Shown one piece after another: positions 31,249 to 38,334 of a stretch of DNA of 64,000 nt (within the stretch, counting starts at the first letter, position 1; each line of letters starts with the position of its first letter). This DNA comes from a virus. A program made the translations under genes and the position numbers. The notes under the pieces were generated by a model that was given only the letters and a program-made list of their open reading frames with translations, had not been told where the DNA came from and searched no databases. The DNA lies in IMG/VR virus record IMGVR_UViG_3300031884_000939, positions 94,514 to 158,513 of that record, one strand, 5' to 3'.

Positions 31249-31297
31249 TTGCGACGCAATATATAATATATATCTATTATATTGCGACCGCACATTT
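31247..31297. promoter_or_regulatory. Palindromic operator-like region
   Basis: ATATTGCG-A-CGCAATAT is a 17-bp palindrome. A further half-site (ATATTGCGACCGCA) lies about 25 bp away, with an AT-rich palindromic stretch between. The arrangement looks like a paired regulator-binding site beside the late promoter. Confidence 0.5.
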
Positions 31298-31319
31298 TTT
31301 TCAAGCCTATTTGGCTACT

Positions 31320-32024
31320 TTAATTACGGAGTTTTGCCAATCCCAAACCGCGGAATAATTGGATATATGCCCACCCTAAATCAAACTCAAACCATTTACG
31401 GCTTAGTTTTGGGTTAGCTGGATCTGCGTGGTGGTTATTGTGTAATTCTTCGCCACCGATTATAATACCCCATGGTGAAAAATTAGTACTAAAGTCCTGG
31501 GTTTGTTTATTGCGATAACCCCACCAATGTCCCAATCCATTTACTACTCCAGCCGCCCAGAATGGAATCCACAACATTTGAATGCCCCAAACTAAGAATC
31601 CCCAGCCCTGGAATAATATTACATTGATAACCAACATTATCATAATACCTAGCCGACTATGTGGAGTATAAACTATTTGTTCTATAGTATCTTCTGGCGT
31701 TCCTGATCCATAAGCCCGTACCATTGTTTTATCTTTACTAGCACGATTATAAAGCAATGCGCCCTTAAAGAACACAGTCCAAAAACCAAAGATGTGCGGG
31801 CTATGTGGATCACCTTCTGCGTCATCGAACCTGTGATGTTTGCGATGTATAGCTACCCATTGTTTAGTAACCATACCCGTTGTCAGCCATAGCCAAAAAC
31901 GCATAAAATGTTCTAACACAGGATTGAATATTAATCCTTTGTGAGCTTGTCCACGATGTAAAAATACTGTAACGCAAACAATAGTGATATGTGTTACTAT
32001 TAAGGTATAGAGTAATATAAGCAT
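31320..32024 (-). CDS. Delta-9 type fatty acid desaturase
   Basis: The 234-residue integral membrane protein has the three His boxes of acyl-CoA/acyl-lipid desaturases: HRGQAH (about 23-28), HRKHH (about 60-64) and HNNHH (about 195-199, in GGEELHNNHHADP). These bind the di-iron centre that introduces a cis double bond. ATG 32024 is preferred to the TTG just before it. It could change host membrane fluidity during infection, together with the hydroxylase-like protein at 24379-24819. It follows a GNAT gene by 7 bp. Confidence 0.9.
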   Translation of the reverse strand: MLILLYTLIVTHITIVCVTVFLHRGQAHKGLIFNPVLEHFMRFWLWLTTGMVTKQWVAIHRKHHRFDDAEGDPHSPHIFGFWTVFFKGALLYNRASKDKTMVRAYGSGTPEDTIEQIVYTPHSRLGIMIMLVINVILFQGWGFLVWGIQMLWIPFWAAGVVNGLGHWWGYRNKQTQDFSTNFSPWGIIIGGEELHNNHHADPANPKLSRKWFEFDLGWAYIQLFRGLGLAKLRN

Positions 32025-32031
32025 CAAGTAC

Positions 32032-32586
32032 TTAGCCCAAATCAGCGTAAGGCGCCCAAAGATTCTGTAAATTTAAAAAGAATATATTCTTATTAGTAGT
32101 AACAGCTTCTTGAGCGTATGTAAGCATACTTGGTGGCGGTATATGCGTTACAACTTCAGCATCACCGTGATCCTCGTGTACTTCTAAACCATGTTTATTA
32201 GCCAAGTGCTTCATAGCACTATTGCGGTTCAAACAATGTAGGTATAATGTATTAAATCCGCGATTGCGAATCCAAGTAATAGCTTCTTCCATAAGTTGAT
32301 CTGCTATACCCCGATGTTGTTCTTCTTCGGCAACCATAATACCAAACTCCATATCCCGTTCAGATATTCTAGCCATATGGATAACCCCTACCCATTTGTT
32401 ACCTTTTGTAGCTACTAGGAAGTAATGCTCGTCAGGATTAGCCAATATACGATCTATTAAATTGGCGATAAAGTCAGGACTAGTAGCTATACCAAAATAG
32501 GTAGCTAGAGTTTCTGGGGATTTCTCCCGCAACCAGTCTCCATATAAATGAAAATCCTGCATAGGTAAAAAGCGTGTGGCTAACAT
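32032..32586 (-). CDS. GNAT-family acetyltransferase
   Basis: The 184-residue protein has the GNAT acetyl-CoA-binding pattern: FLVATKGNKWVGVIHM (strand 4-like), then GIMVAEEEQHRGIADQLMEE (motif A with Q-x-x-G-I-A), and a C-terminal LYLHCLNRNSAMKHLANKHG (motif B with NxxA-x-xLxxKxG). The acceptor is unknown: phage GNATs acetylate proteins, small molecules or tRNA. It sits in an operon with the desaturase. Confidence 0.85.
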   Translation of the reverse strand: MLATRFLPMQDFHLYGDWLREKSPETLATYFGIATSPDFIANLIDRILANPDEHYFLVATKGNKWVGVIHMARISERDMEFGIMVAEEEQHRGIADQLMEEAITWIRNRGFNTLYLHCLNRNSAMKHLANKHGLEVHEDHGDAEVVTHIPPPSMLTYAQEAVTTNKNIFFLNLQNLWAPYADLG

Positions 32587-32587
32587 A

Positions 32588-32677
32588 TTAATAGTTGTGA
32601 TATTGGGTACGAGCTTTAGCCGCTTCTAAACGAGCTTCTAAAAATGCTTGCCAAAGATTCTTTAATAGCTTCTTCAT
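32588..32677 (-). CDS. 29-residue basic peptide
   Basis: The product MKKLLKNLWQAFLEARLEAA... is an amphipathic basic helix. Its ATG follows the upstream stop by one base and its stop lies one base before the GNAT start. Its N-terminus resembles the DUF3563-type and small membrane-associated host proteins, but this is too short to assign. Confidence 0.5.
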   Translation of the reverse strand: MKKLLKNLWQAFLEARLEAAKARTQYHNY

Positions 32678-32678
32678 T

Positions 32679-32819
32679 TTATAAACCGCGATATTCAAAG
32701 TATTTGACCCAATACTCAACTTCAGCATGGGACTTTGGTTCTTTAGCATTGATAAATTGCTCCAAAGCAGTTGGTTGTTTTGCGAAGAACTGGGTAAGTT
32801 CCTTTAATAGTTTTGTCAT
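32679..32819 (-). CDS. 46-residue hypothetical protein
   Basis: The product begins MTKLLKELTQFFAKQPTALE and ends VEYWVKYFEYRGL. AAAAGGAG precedes the ATG and a CATAAATA late-type box lies at 32866-32873, so it is the first gene of the GNAT-desaturase operon. The length and ending (Y-W-x-x-x-F-E-Y-R-G-L) suggest a DUF3563-like or host-derived small protein; function unknown. Confidence 0.6.
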   Translation of the reverse strand: MTKLLKELTQFFAKQPTALEQFINAKEPKSHAEVEYWVKYFEYRGL

Positions 32820-32865
32820 TTTGTGACTCCTTTTTGATGTTCTCAGTGTTTCTACTGAGTACTTT

Positions 32866-32873
32866 TATTTATG
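32866..32873 (-). promoter_or_regulatory. T4-like late promoter octamer
   Basis: CATAAATA on the minus strand lies 46 bases before the ATG at 32819. It differs from the T4 consensus only at the first base. Confidence 0.55.
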
Positions 32874-32928
32874 CTGTGCCGCCGCATAGAATATTAAAGT
32901 TTTATTACAATACCTTATAAGTATTGCT

Positions 32929-33393
32929 ATGGAATTATGTAAATTACCTAACTGCAATAAGCCTGTAAAAAACTATTGTACTCATTTTTGCTGTAAATCT
33001 CACGCCGCTAAGTATGGCGGTTTATCGCGGTATCAAGGCTATCCAAAGTTACCAGTTATAGATAACCGTATAAGACCAGCAGATTATGTATCACAATTCT
33101 CATTACCATACAAGGACAGATTACCCGAAGTAAAAGGTAAATGGGTAGCCTACGTAACCGCTAGACAGCAACGAATAAAACAAGCTACACCGCAATGGGC
33201 AGATCTTGAAATTATACGGTCGACTTATGTAAAGGCTCAAGAGCTTACAAAACAAACTGGAATACCGCACGAAGTAGACCATATTATTCCTATCAAAGGG
33301 GAATATGTATCAGGGCTTCATGTACCAGCAAATTTACAAATACTAACAGAGTACGAAAATCAATCCAAAACTAACAAGTTTAAAGTAGAATAA
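32929..33393 (+). CDS. HNH endonuclease
   Basis: The 154-residue protein has an N-terminal Cys/His cluster (C4...C9, C17, H19-x-C21-C22, H25) that probably binds zinc. A C-terminal HNH motif follows: HEVDHIIPIKGEYVSGLH then VPANLQILTEYENQSKTNKF, with catalytic His-Asp-His and Asn. It is either a free-standing homing endonuclease or a late DNA-processing enzyme. It diverges from the minus operon and precedes a late basic-protein gene. Confidence 0.85.
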   Translation: MELCKLPNCNKPVKNYCTHFCCKSHAAKYGGLSRYQGYPKLPVIDNRIRPADYVSQFSLPYKDRLPEVKGKWVAYVTARQQRIKQATPQWADLEIIRSTYVKAQELTKQTGIPHEVDHIIPIKGEYVSGLHVPANLQILTEYENQSKTNKFKVE

Positions 33394-33400
33394 TAGGCAT

Positions 33401-33408
33401 ACTAAATA
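33401..33408 (+). promoter_or_regulatory. T4-like late promoter octamer
   Basis: ACTAAATA lies 18 bases before the ATG of the Lys/Ala-rich protein gene, with CAAGGAGAA between as ribosome-binding site. Confidence 0.65.
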
Positions 33409-33426
33409 ATGAACAAGGAGAACACT

Positions 33427-33585
33427 ATGTTATCATTTATTAAGAAGTTATTTGGCTCTAAGCCAGCAGTTAAAGCCGCACCTTATAAAGTTGAGGCTCC
33501 TGTAGCTGAATCAAAGCCAGCTAAGGCTAAAAAGGCTACTGTTAAAAAAGCTACTACACGTAAGCCAAAAGCCCCTAAGGCTTAA
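33427..33585 (+). CDS. Lys/Ala-rich basic protein
   Basis: The 52-residue product starts with an amphipathic helix (MLSFIKKLFGSK) and continues as a Lys/Ala/Pro/Thr-rich tail (KPAKAKKATVKKATTRKPK) like the tails of histone H1-like bacterial proteins. It could bind DNA or membranes. A late octamer and strong ribosome-binding site support expression. It overlaps the convergent gene's stop by 4 bp. Confidence 0.7.
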   Translation: MLSFIKKLFGSKPAVKAAPYKVEAPVAESKPAKAKKATVKKATTRKPKAPKA

Positions 33586-33872
33586 TGGTTTAAGAAGTAC
33601 CGGATTAATCCTATACTGTCAATAGTAACTAGGAAGGCGGAGTTTGCGAGTAATCCAAAACTCCGTCTAGTCCAACAAGCCCATGCGCTGGCACAACACC
33701 CAGCAATAAAAATACTATAAAGTGGGACCACTGGAATAACAGGAACGGTTATAGCAAATATAACGGCTGATATTACACTACACGACCACGCAAATACTTC
33801 GGCAAAGAATCTAATTCGATTGCTTTTAAAATCAGTTTTGATATACTGCCAACTGTTTGTAATCCATTCCAT
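33582..33872 (-). CDS. Multi-pass small membrane protein
   Basis: The 96-residue protein starts MEWITNSWQYIKTDFKSNRI and has three hydrophobic segments (about 24-45, 48-65 and 73-92), typical of the small inner-membrane proteins with an SNRIRF motif found in T4-like phages and host genomes. It follows an LKW-family gene by one base. The function is unknown. Confidence 0.7.
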   Translation of the reverse strand: MEWITNSWQYIKTDFKSNRIRFFAEVFAWSCSVISAVIFAITVPVIPVVPLYSIFIAGCCASAWACWTRRSFGLLANSAFLVTIDSIGLIRYFLNH

Positions 33873-33873
33873 A

Positions 33874-34101
33874 CTATAACCATTTCAATCTAAAATATGT
33901 TGCGTCACTAGGGTTTTCAAATTTAAAAACAAATCCTTCTGTTCCTTTGTAGCCATGTAAATGATATCTGCCGCCCGGGGCTTCGGCAATCCATGCTAGT
34001 ATTTCTCTAATAGGAAAATAAGGTGCGTGGGTTATTTCGTCCCACATTATAATAACCTCTGTCCATTCAGGATATGGATATGTATAATCTATTTTTTCCA
34101 C
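33874..34101 (-). CDS. LKW-family small protein (RLKWL end)
   Basis: The 75-residue protein ends NPSDATYFRLKWL, the same C-terminal motif as the 18-20 kb array but 13 kb away. It starts with GTG at 34101, nested in the last codons of uvsE (13-bp overlap). The N-terminus is rich in Tyr, Pro and Trp (DYTYPYPEWTEV). Confidence 0.65.
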   Translation of the reverse strand: MEKIDYTYPYPEWTEVIIMWDEITHAPYFPIREILAWIAEAPGGRYHLHGYKGTEGFVFKFENPSDATYFRLKWL

Positions 34102-35117
34102 TGTTCGTACAACGATTGGCTTGCTAAATTCTTACCTTTCGATTCGCACATAATATCGAAATTATCTAAGAATGTAAGAGCCCATTCGTTAGTAGCTGTG
34201 TTCCAGTAAAAGTCTGAATGGGCTCTTAGTTTTTGTTTTTTGTAACCGGACTCTAAGAGCGTACCCATACTAGGCGGGGTGGATGTATTATGTCCAACAA
34301 GTACATCCTCTCTACTTACGGAGTAATGGCAAGTAGGACGAGAACCGCGCCAACTATCGCACACACGGCTAACTCTAGGATCTCGCGGTTGGATATATTC
34401 TCCCTCTCGGATCCAATGGTGGTGAATGTCAAGTACAATAGGTACAATGTCACTAATAGTAAGGCAATCATCTAACCCCCAGGCGTTTTCTTCGTTTTCG
34501 ATGGTGATACAGTTACGAGCTTCAAGTGACAATTTTTTGTAGGCTTGTCTAATACCTTCTGGCCCTTGACGACCTGAGATGTGTACGTTAATCTTATAAT
34601 CTTGGAATCTTTTTCCGAAACCCATCCAACGGACCATATCTGCATGATATTCAAATTCCTTTATCGATTGTTCAACAATACCTGGATTGCTACTGGCAAG
34701 AACAGTGAACTGACCAGGATGGAAGCTGAGGCGAATATTGCGAGCCCTAGCAATGTCTCCCACTTGTGCGAAGTGTCTTTCTGCGTATGCCTTGACATCG
34801 GACCTCTGCCAAAAATACGACCAATTGGCATGAGTATAAGCAGGAAGCAAGTCACTGCTGAGACGTACCATACGAAGTGATTCATGTAAATTTCCAACTC
34901 GTTCCACCAACTTTCTTGTTGCTTCAATGTTTTGGACCATTAGGTCCCATAGTTTTTGTTCTGCTACATCACGACTCTGCTTATTCAGCCAAGTAATTGT
35001 AGTACTACCTGTATTGTATTGTTTAGCGTCATCTTTTGGTTTGATGCCAGTTACCTGATCAGGAGTATCAATCCATTTACAAGCAAAGCCAATGTGTGGT
35101 ATAGTCTTAGTCGTCAT
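34089..35117 (-). CDS. uvsE: UV damage endonuclease UvsE/UvdE
   Basis: The 342-residue protein matches the UvdE family: an HIGFACKW opening, RLSFHPGQFTVLASSNPGIV (about 148-168), NVHISGRQG, ITIENEENAWGLDDCL and VLDIHHHWI, which supply the metal ligands of the TIM-barrel active site. It nicks 5' to UV photoproducts to start excision repair. A phage copy would repair sunlight damage, fitting surface waters. Its promoter predicts a leaderless mRNA. Confidence 0.93.
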   Translation of the reverse strand: MTTKTIPHIGFACKWIDTPDQVTGIKPKDDAKQYNTGSTTITWLNKQSRDVAEQKLWDLMVQNIEATRKLVERVGNLHESLRMVRLSSDLLPAYTHANWSYFWQRSDVKAYAERHFAQVGDIARARNIRLSFHPGQFTVLASSNPGIVEQSIKEFEYHADMVRWMGFGKRFQDYKINVHISGRQGPEGIRQAYKKLSLEARNCITIENEENAWGLDDCLTISDIVPIVLDIHHHWIREGEYIQPRDPRVSRVCDSWRGSRPTCHYSVSREDVLVGHNTSTPPSMGTLLESGYKKQKLRAHSDFYWNTATNEWALTFLDNFDIMCESKGKNLASQSLYEQWKK

Positions 35118-35123
35118 GTTACA

Positions 35124-35152
35124 ATAATACTATAACACGAATTAATTGTCAA
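35124..35152 (-). promoter_or_regulatory. Sigma70 promoter of uvsE, predicted leaderless start
   Basis: TTGACA (35147-35152), 17 nt, TATTAT (35124-35129), then exactly six bases to the ATG at 35117. It is the third case with this geometry in the window. Confidence 0.8.
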
Positions 35153-35709
35153 TCGTTTAGGATCTTTAAGACATTTTCAAAAGAGTCTTTGCCAATATTT
35201 GGTAATTCGGCTAACTCTGGCATAAAGTCATTAGGATGATCAACTACAATCCATTGTACATGGGGTGTTGATTTAATTGCTTGGGTAACCAAACCGCGAT
35301 AGTTTCGAGCTTTAACTTCCTCGAACTTGTCAGCTAATTTTTCTTTTTCGGTCCAATCAAATCCTATTAACAGCACTACATCGCAGATACTTGCGGCTAA
35401 ATTCATAGCAACGATTTCATCTTGATTGTTAACATCATGCCCTAAAAAATCGCCTTCGTATAATCTTACACCTTGAGGACGATTCAGTGATGTATAAGCC
35501 GAATTTGGAATATAAAAATTACAAGTAGCTTGAAAGGCTCTTTTAATCAATTCTTGTGCTTTGGTAACATCGTGACAAATAACATTATCAGTATTATATG
35601 CTCGCCAAGTTTTCCAAGAACCCCAAAATGCTCCGCCACGCTTCATACGCATGATATCAGCAGTAGGATCTAATACAAGATTGTCAGCAAGTACCCATTG
35701 AATATTCAT
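35149..35709 (-). CDS. Conserved phage protein, nucleotide-binding-like fold
   Basis: The 186-residue protein starts MNIQWVLADNLVLDPTADIM and shows alternating hydrophobic strands and helices (CDVVLLIGFDW, VQWIVVDH), a Rossmann-like pattern. FLGHDVNN and an N-terminal WGSWKTWRAY stretch are conserved-looking. I know it only as an uncharacterised T4-like phage protein. It diverges from the plus-strand cyclase operon. Confidence 0.65.
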   Translation of the reverse strand: MNIQWVLADNLVLDPTADIMRMKRGGAFWGSWKTWRAYNTDNVICHDVTKAQELIKRAFQATCNFYIPNSAYTSLNRPQGVRLYEGDFLGHDVNNQDEIVAMNLAASICDVVLLIGFDWTEKEKLADKFEEVKARNYRGLVTQAIKSTPHVQWIVVDHPNDFMPELAELPNIGKDSFENVLKILND

Positions 35710-35731
35710 ACATTTACTTAGTTAAAAATAT

Positions 35732-35750
35732 AATATAGGTACTTTATTCA
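35732..35750. promoter_or_regulatory. GGTACT/AGTACC dyad between divergent genes
   Basis: GGTACT and AGTACC flank a 6-bp spacer in the 93-bp region between the minus gene starting at 35709 and the plus gene at 35803. It may be an operator or simply a hairpin. Confidence 0.4.
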
Positions 35751-35773
35751 GTACCATTTGAACCCGAAATCTA

Positions 35774-35781
35774 GCTAAATA
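35774..35781 (+). promoter_or_regulatory. T4-like late promoter octamer
   Basis: GCTAAATA lies 21 bases before the ATG at 35803, so the cyclase operon appears to be late-transcribed. Confidence 0.65.
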
Positions 35782-35802
35782 TTTGTTACATTGGAGACAC
35801 AT

Positions 35803-36060
35803 ATGAAAGACTTTTTAACACACGACGAGCGCATTGAAGAAGGTACAGCATTACGAGATTTGGAAAGAAAAGTCCATTGGCTAATGTTTCAATTGGCCCA
35901 AGCAGGACTCGCTACAGATTTAGCTGGCAGCTCATATGCGTTCCCAGATGATTTAAATAAACAAGATATTCAAAATGATGCTATGGCAGTTGCTATGAAT
36001 GCTCAGCACGATAATGGACTCACCGCTGGGTGTGGCGCATTACAAAATAATCAAGAATAA
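35803..36060 (+). CDS. Conserved small phage protein before cyclase
   Basis: From ATG 35803 (preceded by TTGGAGACAC) the 85-residue protein starts MKDFLTHDERIEEGTALRDL. It has a helical, coiled-coil-like stretch (LRDLERKVHWLMFQLAQAGL). The upstream TTG reading start is unlikely because it lies in the ribosome-binding site. It ends one base before the cyclase start, so the two are translationally coupled. Confidence 0.65.
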   Translation: MKDFLTHDERIEEGTALRDLERKVHWLMFQLAQAGLATDLAGSSYAFPDDLNKQDIQNDAMAVAMNAQHDNGLTAGCGALQNNQE

Positions 36061-36061
36061 A

Positions 36062-38110
36062 ATGCTTCGCAAACTTTTACTCAGTCCATGGACTGCGTTA
36101 ATTACTGTAGGATTAATTACAGCTCTCCGTATTGCCGATCCTACATTTGTCGAATCAGTTCGACTACGCTATTTTGATACCTTAGTTACTAGTAAGGCAC
36201 CAGAAGTTATTGGCGTTCATGTTGTAAACATAGATGAAAAGGCATTAGAAAAATATGGACAATTTCCTTTCAGTCGGGATATCTACGGACGCATTATCTC
36301 CGATCTTTATAATCGCAACGCTGGTCTTGTTGTGTTCAATATTCTTACTCCTGATGGTGATCGTATGGGCAGGGATGGAGCGTATGTACAAGCATTGGGA
36401 AGGTTCCCATCAATTCTGCCAAACTTGGGTTCATCTCAAAATCGCAACAAAGCGAAAGTTCCGGGATCCGTTGTAATAGGTCCTTACAATAATCAAATAG
36501 TAGAATACCCAGGGATCATTGCTAACATACCTGCTGTAGAAAATGCTGCCGCCGGTGTTGGTATTGTAAACACTTTTCCTGAGATAGACGGAGTAGTACG
36601 CCGTGCCCCATTAGTAATTGCTAGTCAAGGTAAATTATATCCTAGTTTAGCTATGGAAACATTACGAGTGGCTGGAGCCGATACTACCTTCCAAGTTAAG
36701 CTCAACGAGAACGGTGTTGAGAAAATGCGTATTCCTGCGTTTGGTCCTATCGCGACAGACAGTCTAAGTCGTATATGGATTGATTGGAGTATGGTTCCCG
36801 AAGTTCATAGCCTTACTGACTTACCTAAAGATTTTGATGGCGAGATAGTCATTGTTGGCGTAAGTGCCGCAGGTCTCGCTAATCCAGTAGCGACAAGTAA
36901 GGGCGAGATGTTGCCACAAGAATTACAAGCGGCTGTACTAGGTACGGTTATTGCTAATAAAGATCGACCAGTTATCACTCGTCCAGATTGGGCTGATGGA
37001 GCAGAAGTCATTGGTTTAGTTATATTAGCTTTGGTATTATTATTTTTAACAAGGTATGTGTATGTTGGACTTATTGCTAGTATTAGTTTCATTGTTCTTC
37101 TTTTGTGTGCTGGGCACTACAGTTATTCGCTTTATAGCTACTTACTTGATGTTACTATTCCTGTCGGTGGTCTTATACTCGTATCTCTTCACGCCTATGG
37201 GGTTAAATTTGTAAGCGAGTTCTTACAGAAGCAAGCAATCAAGAAACAGTTTGCTGGATATGCTAGTCCGACTGTAGTTAAGTTGTTACAAGAAAATCCA
37301 GACTTAATCAAGAAGGGTATCAAGCGTGAAGTATCTATCTGCTTTAGTGACCTTCGTGGCTTTACTCCGTTAGGCGAATCGTTTGGTGATGATGTAGGCG
37401 GACTTACTCGAGTTATGAATGGCTACATGGATGCAATTACACAACCTATCCTAGAAGCTAACGGTATGGTTATTAAGTACATTGGTGATGCGTCAATGCA
37501 CATACACAATGCTCCTATCGATGATCCGGATCATCCTAAGACTGCGGTAGCAGTTGGATTAAAGATGGTCAAGGCTGTTAAGGAATATAGTAAACAGTTA
37601 GAGGCACAAGGTCGTCCTGGTGTTAAGATGGGTGCTGGTATTAACACAGGCTTAGGCTACATTGGCGAAATGGGCTCTACTCAGCGTCACAGTTACGATG
37701 TACTGGGCGATGCTGTATCAACTACAGCTCGTATCGAAAGTAAGTGTAAAGAATATGGATGTGTATTATTGGTTGGAGAAGAAACTGTTAAGCGTTGTGC
37801 GGACGATTACTTCTTTTTAAAGATTGACGACTTGACTGTCAAAGGTAAAAGTGTCGGAGTTGGTATCTACACAGTACTAGATGATGTTACGCCTGAATAT
37901 GTCTTAGCTGGTAAAACACATGATAAAATGCATCAACTATATAGACTTCAAAAGTTTGATGCGGCTATTATATTATGCCAAGAACTTAAAGCAGAGTTCG
38001 ATGGCAAGATGTCAGTTTATTATGATATGTGGATTGAGCGTTGTGAGTTCCAGAAGACGCAGGACCTGCCCGAAGATTGGAACGGCGTCTTCATTGCGAC
38101 TAGCAAATAA
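36062..38110 (+). CDS. CHASE2-domain adenylate cyclase
   Basis: The 682-residue protein has an N-terminal membrane anchor (about 10-28), a periplasmic CHASE2 sensor (about 30-300) and three transmembrane helices (about 316-390). A class III nucleotide cyclase domain occupies about 425-590. Metal-binding Asp residues are visible in ICFSDLRGFT and KYIGDASMHI, and the base-recognition Lys and Asp in VIKYIGD and YDVLGDAVSTTARIES. The usual transition-state Asn (VN-x-AAR) is Ser here, while the following Arg is kept. The product is inferred to be cAMP. It is preceded by ATG 36062 after a coupled small gene. Confidence 0.88.
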   Translation: MLRKLLLSPWTALITVGLITALRIADPTFVESVRLRYFDTLVTSKAPEVIGVHVVNIDEKALEKYGQFPFSRDIYGRIISDLYNRNAGLVVFNILTPDGDRMGRDGAYVQALGRFPSILPNLGSSQNRNKAKVPGSVVIGPYNNQIVEYPGIIANIPAVENAAAGVGIVNTFPEIDGVVRRAPLVIASQGKLYPSLAMETLRVAGADTTFQVKLNENGVEKMRIPAFGPIATDSLSRIWIDWSMVPEVHSLTDLPKDFDGEIVIVGVSAAGLANPVATSKGEMLPQELQAAVLGTVIANKDRPVITRPDWADGAEVIGLVILALVLLFLTRYVYVGLIASISFIVLLLCAGHYSYSLYSYLLDVTIPVGGLILVSLHAYGVKFVSEFLQKQAIKKQFAGYASPTVVKLLQENPDLIKKGIKREVSICFSDLRGFTPLGESFGDDVGGLTRVMNGYMDAITQPILEANGMVIKYIGDASMHIHNAPIDDPDHPKTAVAVGLKMVKAVKEYSKQLEAQGRPGVKMGAGINTGLGYIGEMGSTQRHSYDVLGDAVSTTARIESKCKEYGCVLLVGEETVKRCADDYFFLKIDDLTVKGKSVGVGIYTVLDDVTPEYVLAGKTHDKMHQLYRLQKFDAAIILCQELKAEFDGKMSVYYDMWIERCEFQKTQDLPEDWNGVFIATSK

Positions 38111-38323
38111 TTAAGCGTAATCCGGAACCTGTGGGTGAGAACCGTCGATAATTTCTGTATGTTGAATTTCGCCTGATTCTGCATCATAAATTTTAAAACT
38201 ATGCGGACCACGATTGTAAGCCAATGCTTTAGCTTCTTCATGTGAGTCAGCAAAATGTTCTTCTGTAAACAAACGACCATCGAACCATGTGAATAATTTT
38301 ACTTTGTGTTTTTTGTGTGACAT
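38111..38323 (-). CDS. Conserved small phage protein
   Basis: The 70-residue protein starts MSHKKHKVKLFTWFDGRLFT, with FADSHEEAKALAYNRGPHSF in the middle, a pattern I recognise from T4-like phages without known function. It is convergent with the cyclase (adjacent stops) and lies downstream of a glycosyltransferase gene. Confidence 0.7.
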   Translation of the reverse strand: MSHKKHKVKLFTWFDGRLFTEEHFADSHEEAKALAYNRGPHSFKIYDAESGEIQHTEIIDGSHPQVPDYA

Positions 38324-38334
38324 TTTTATTTCCT

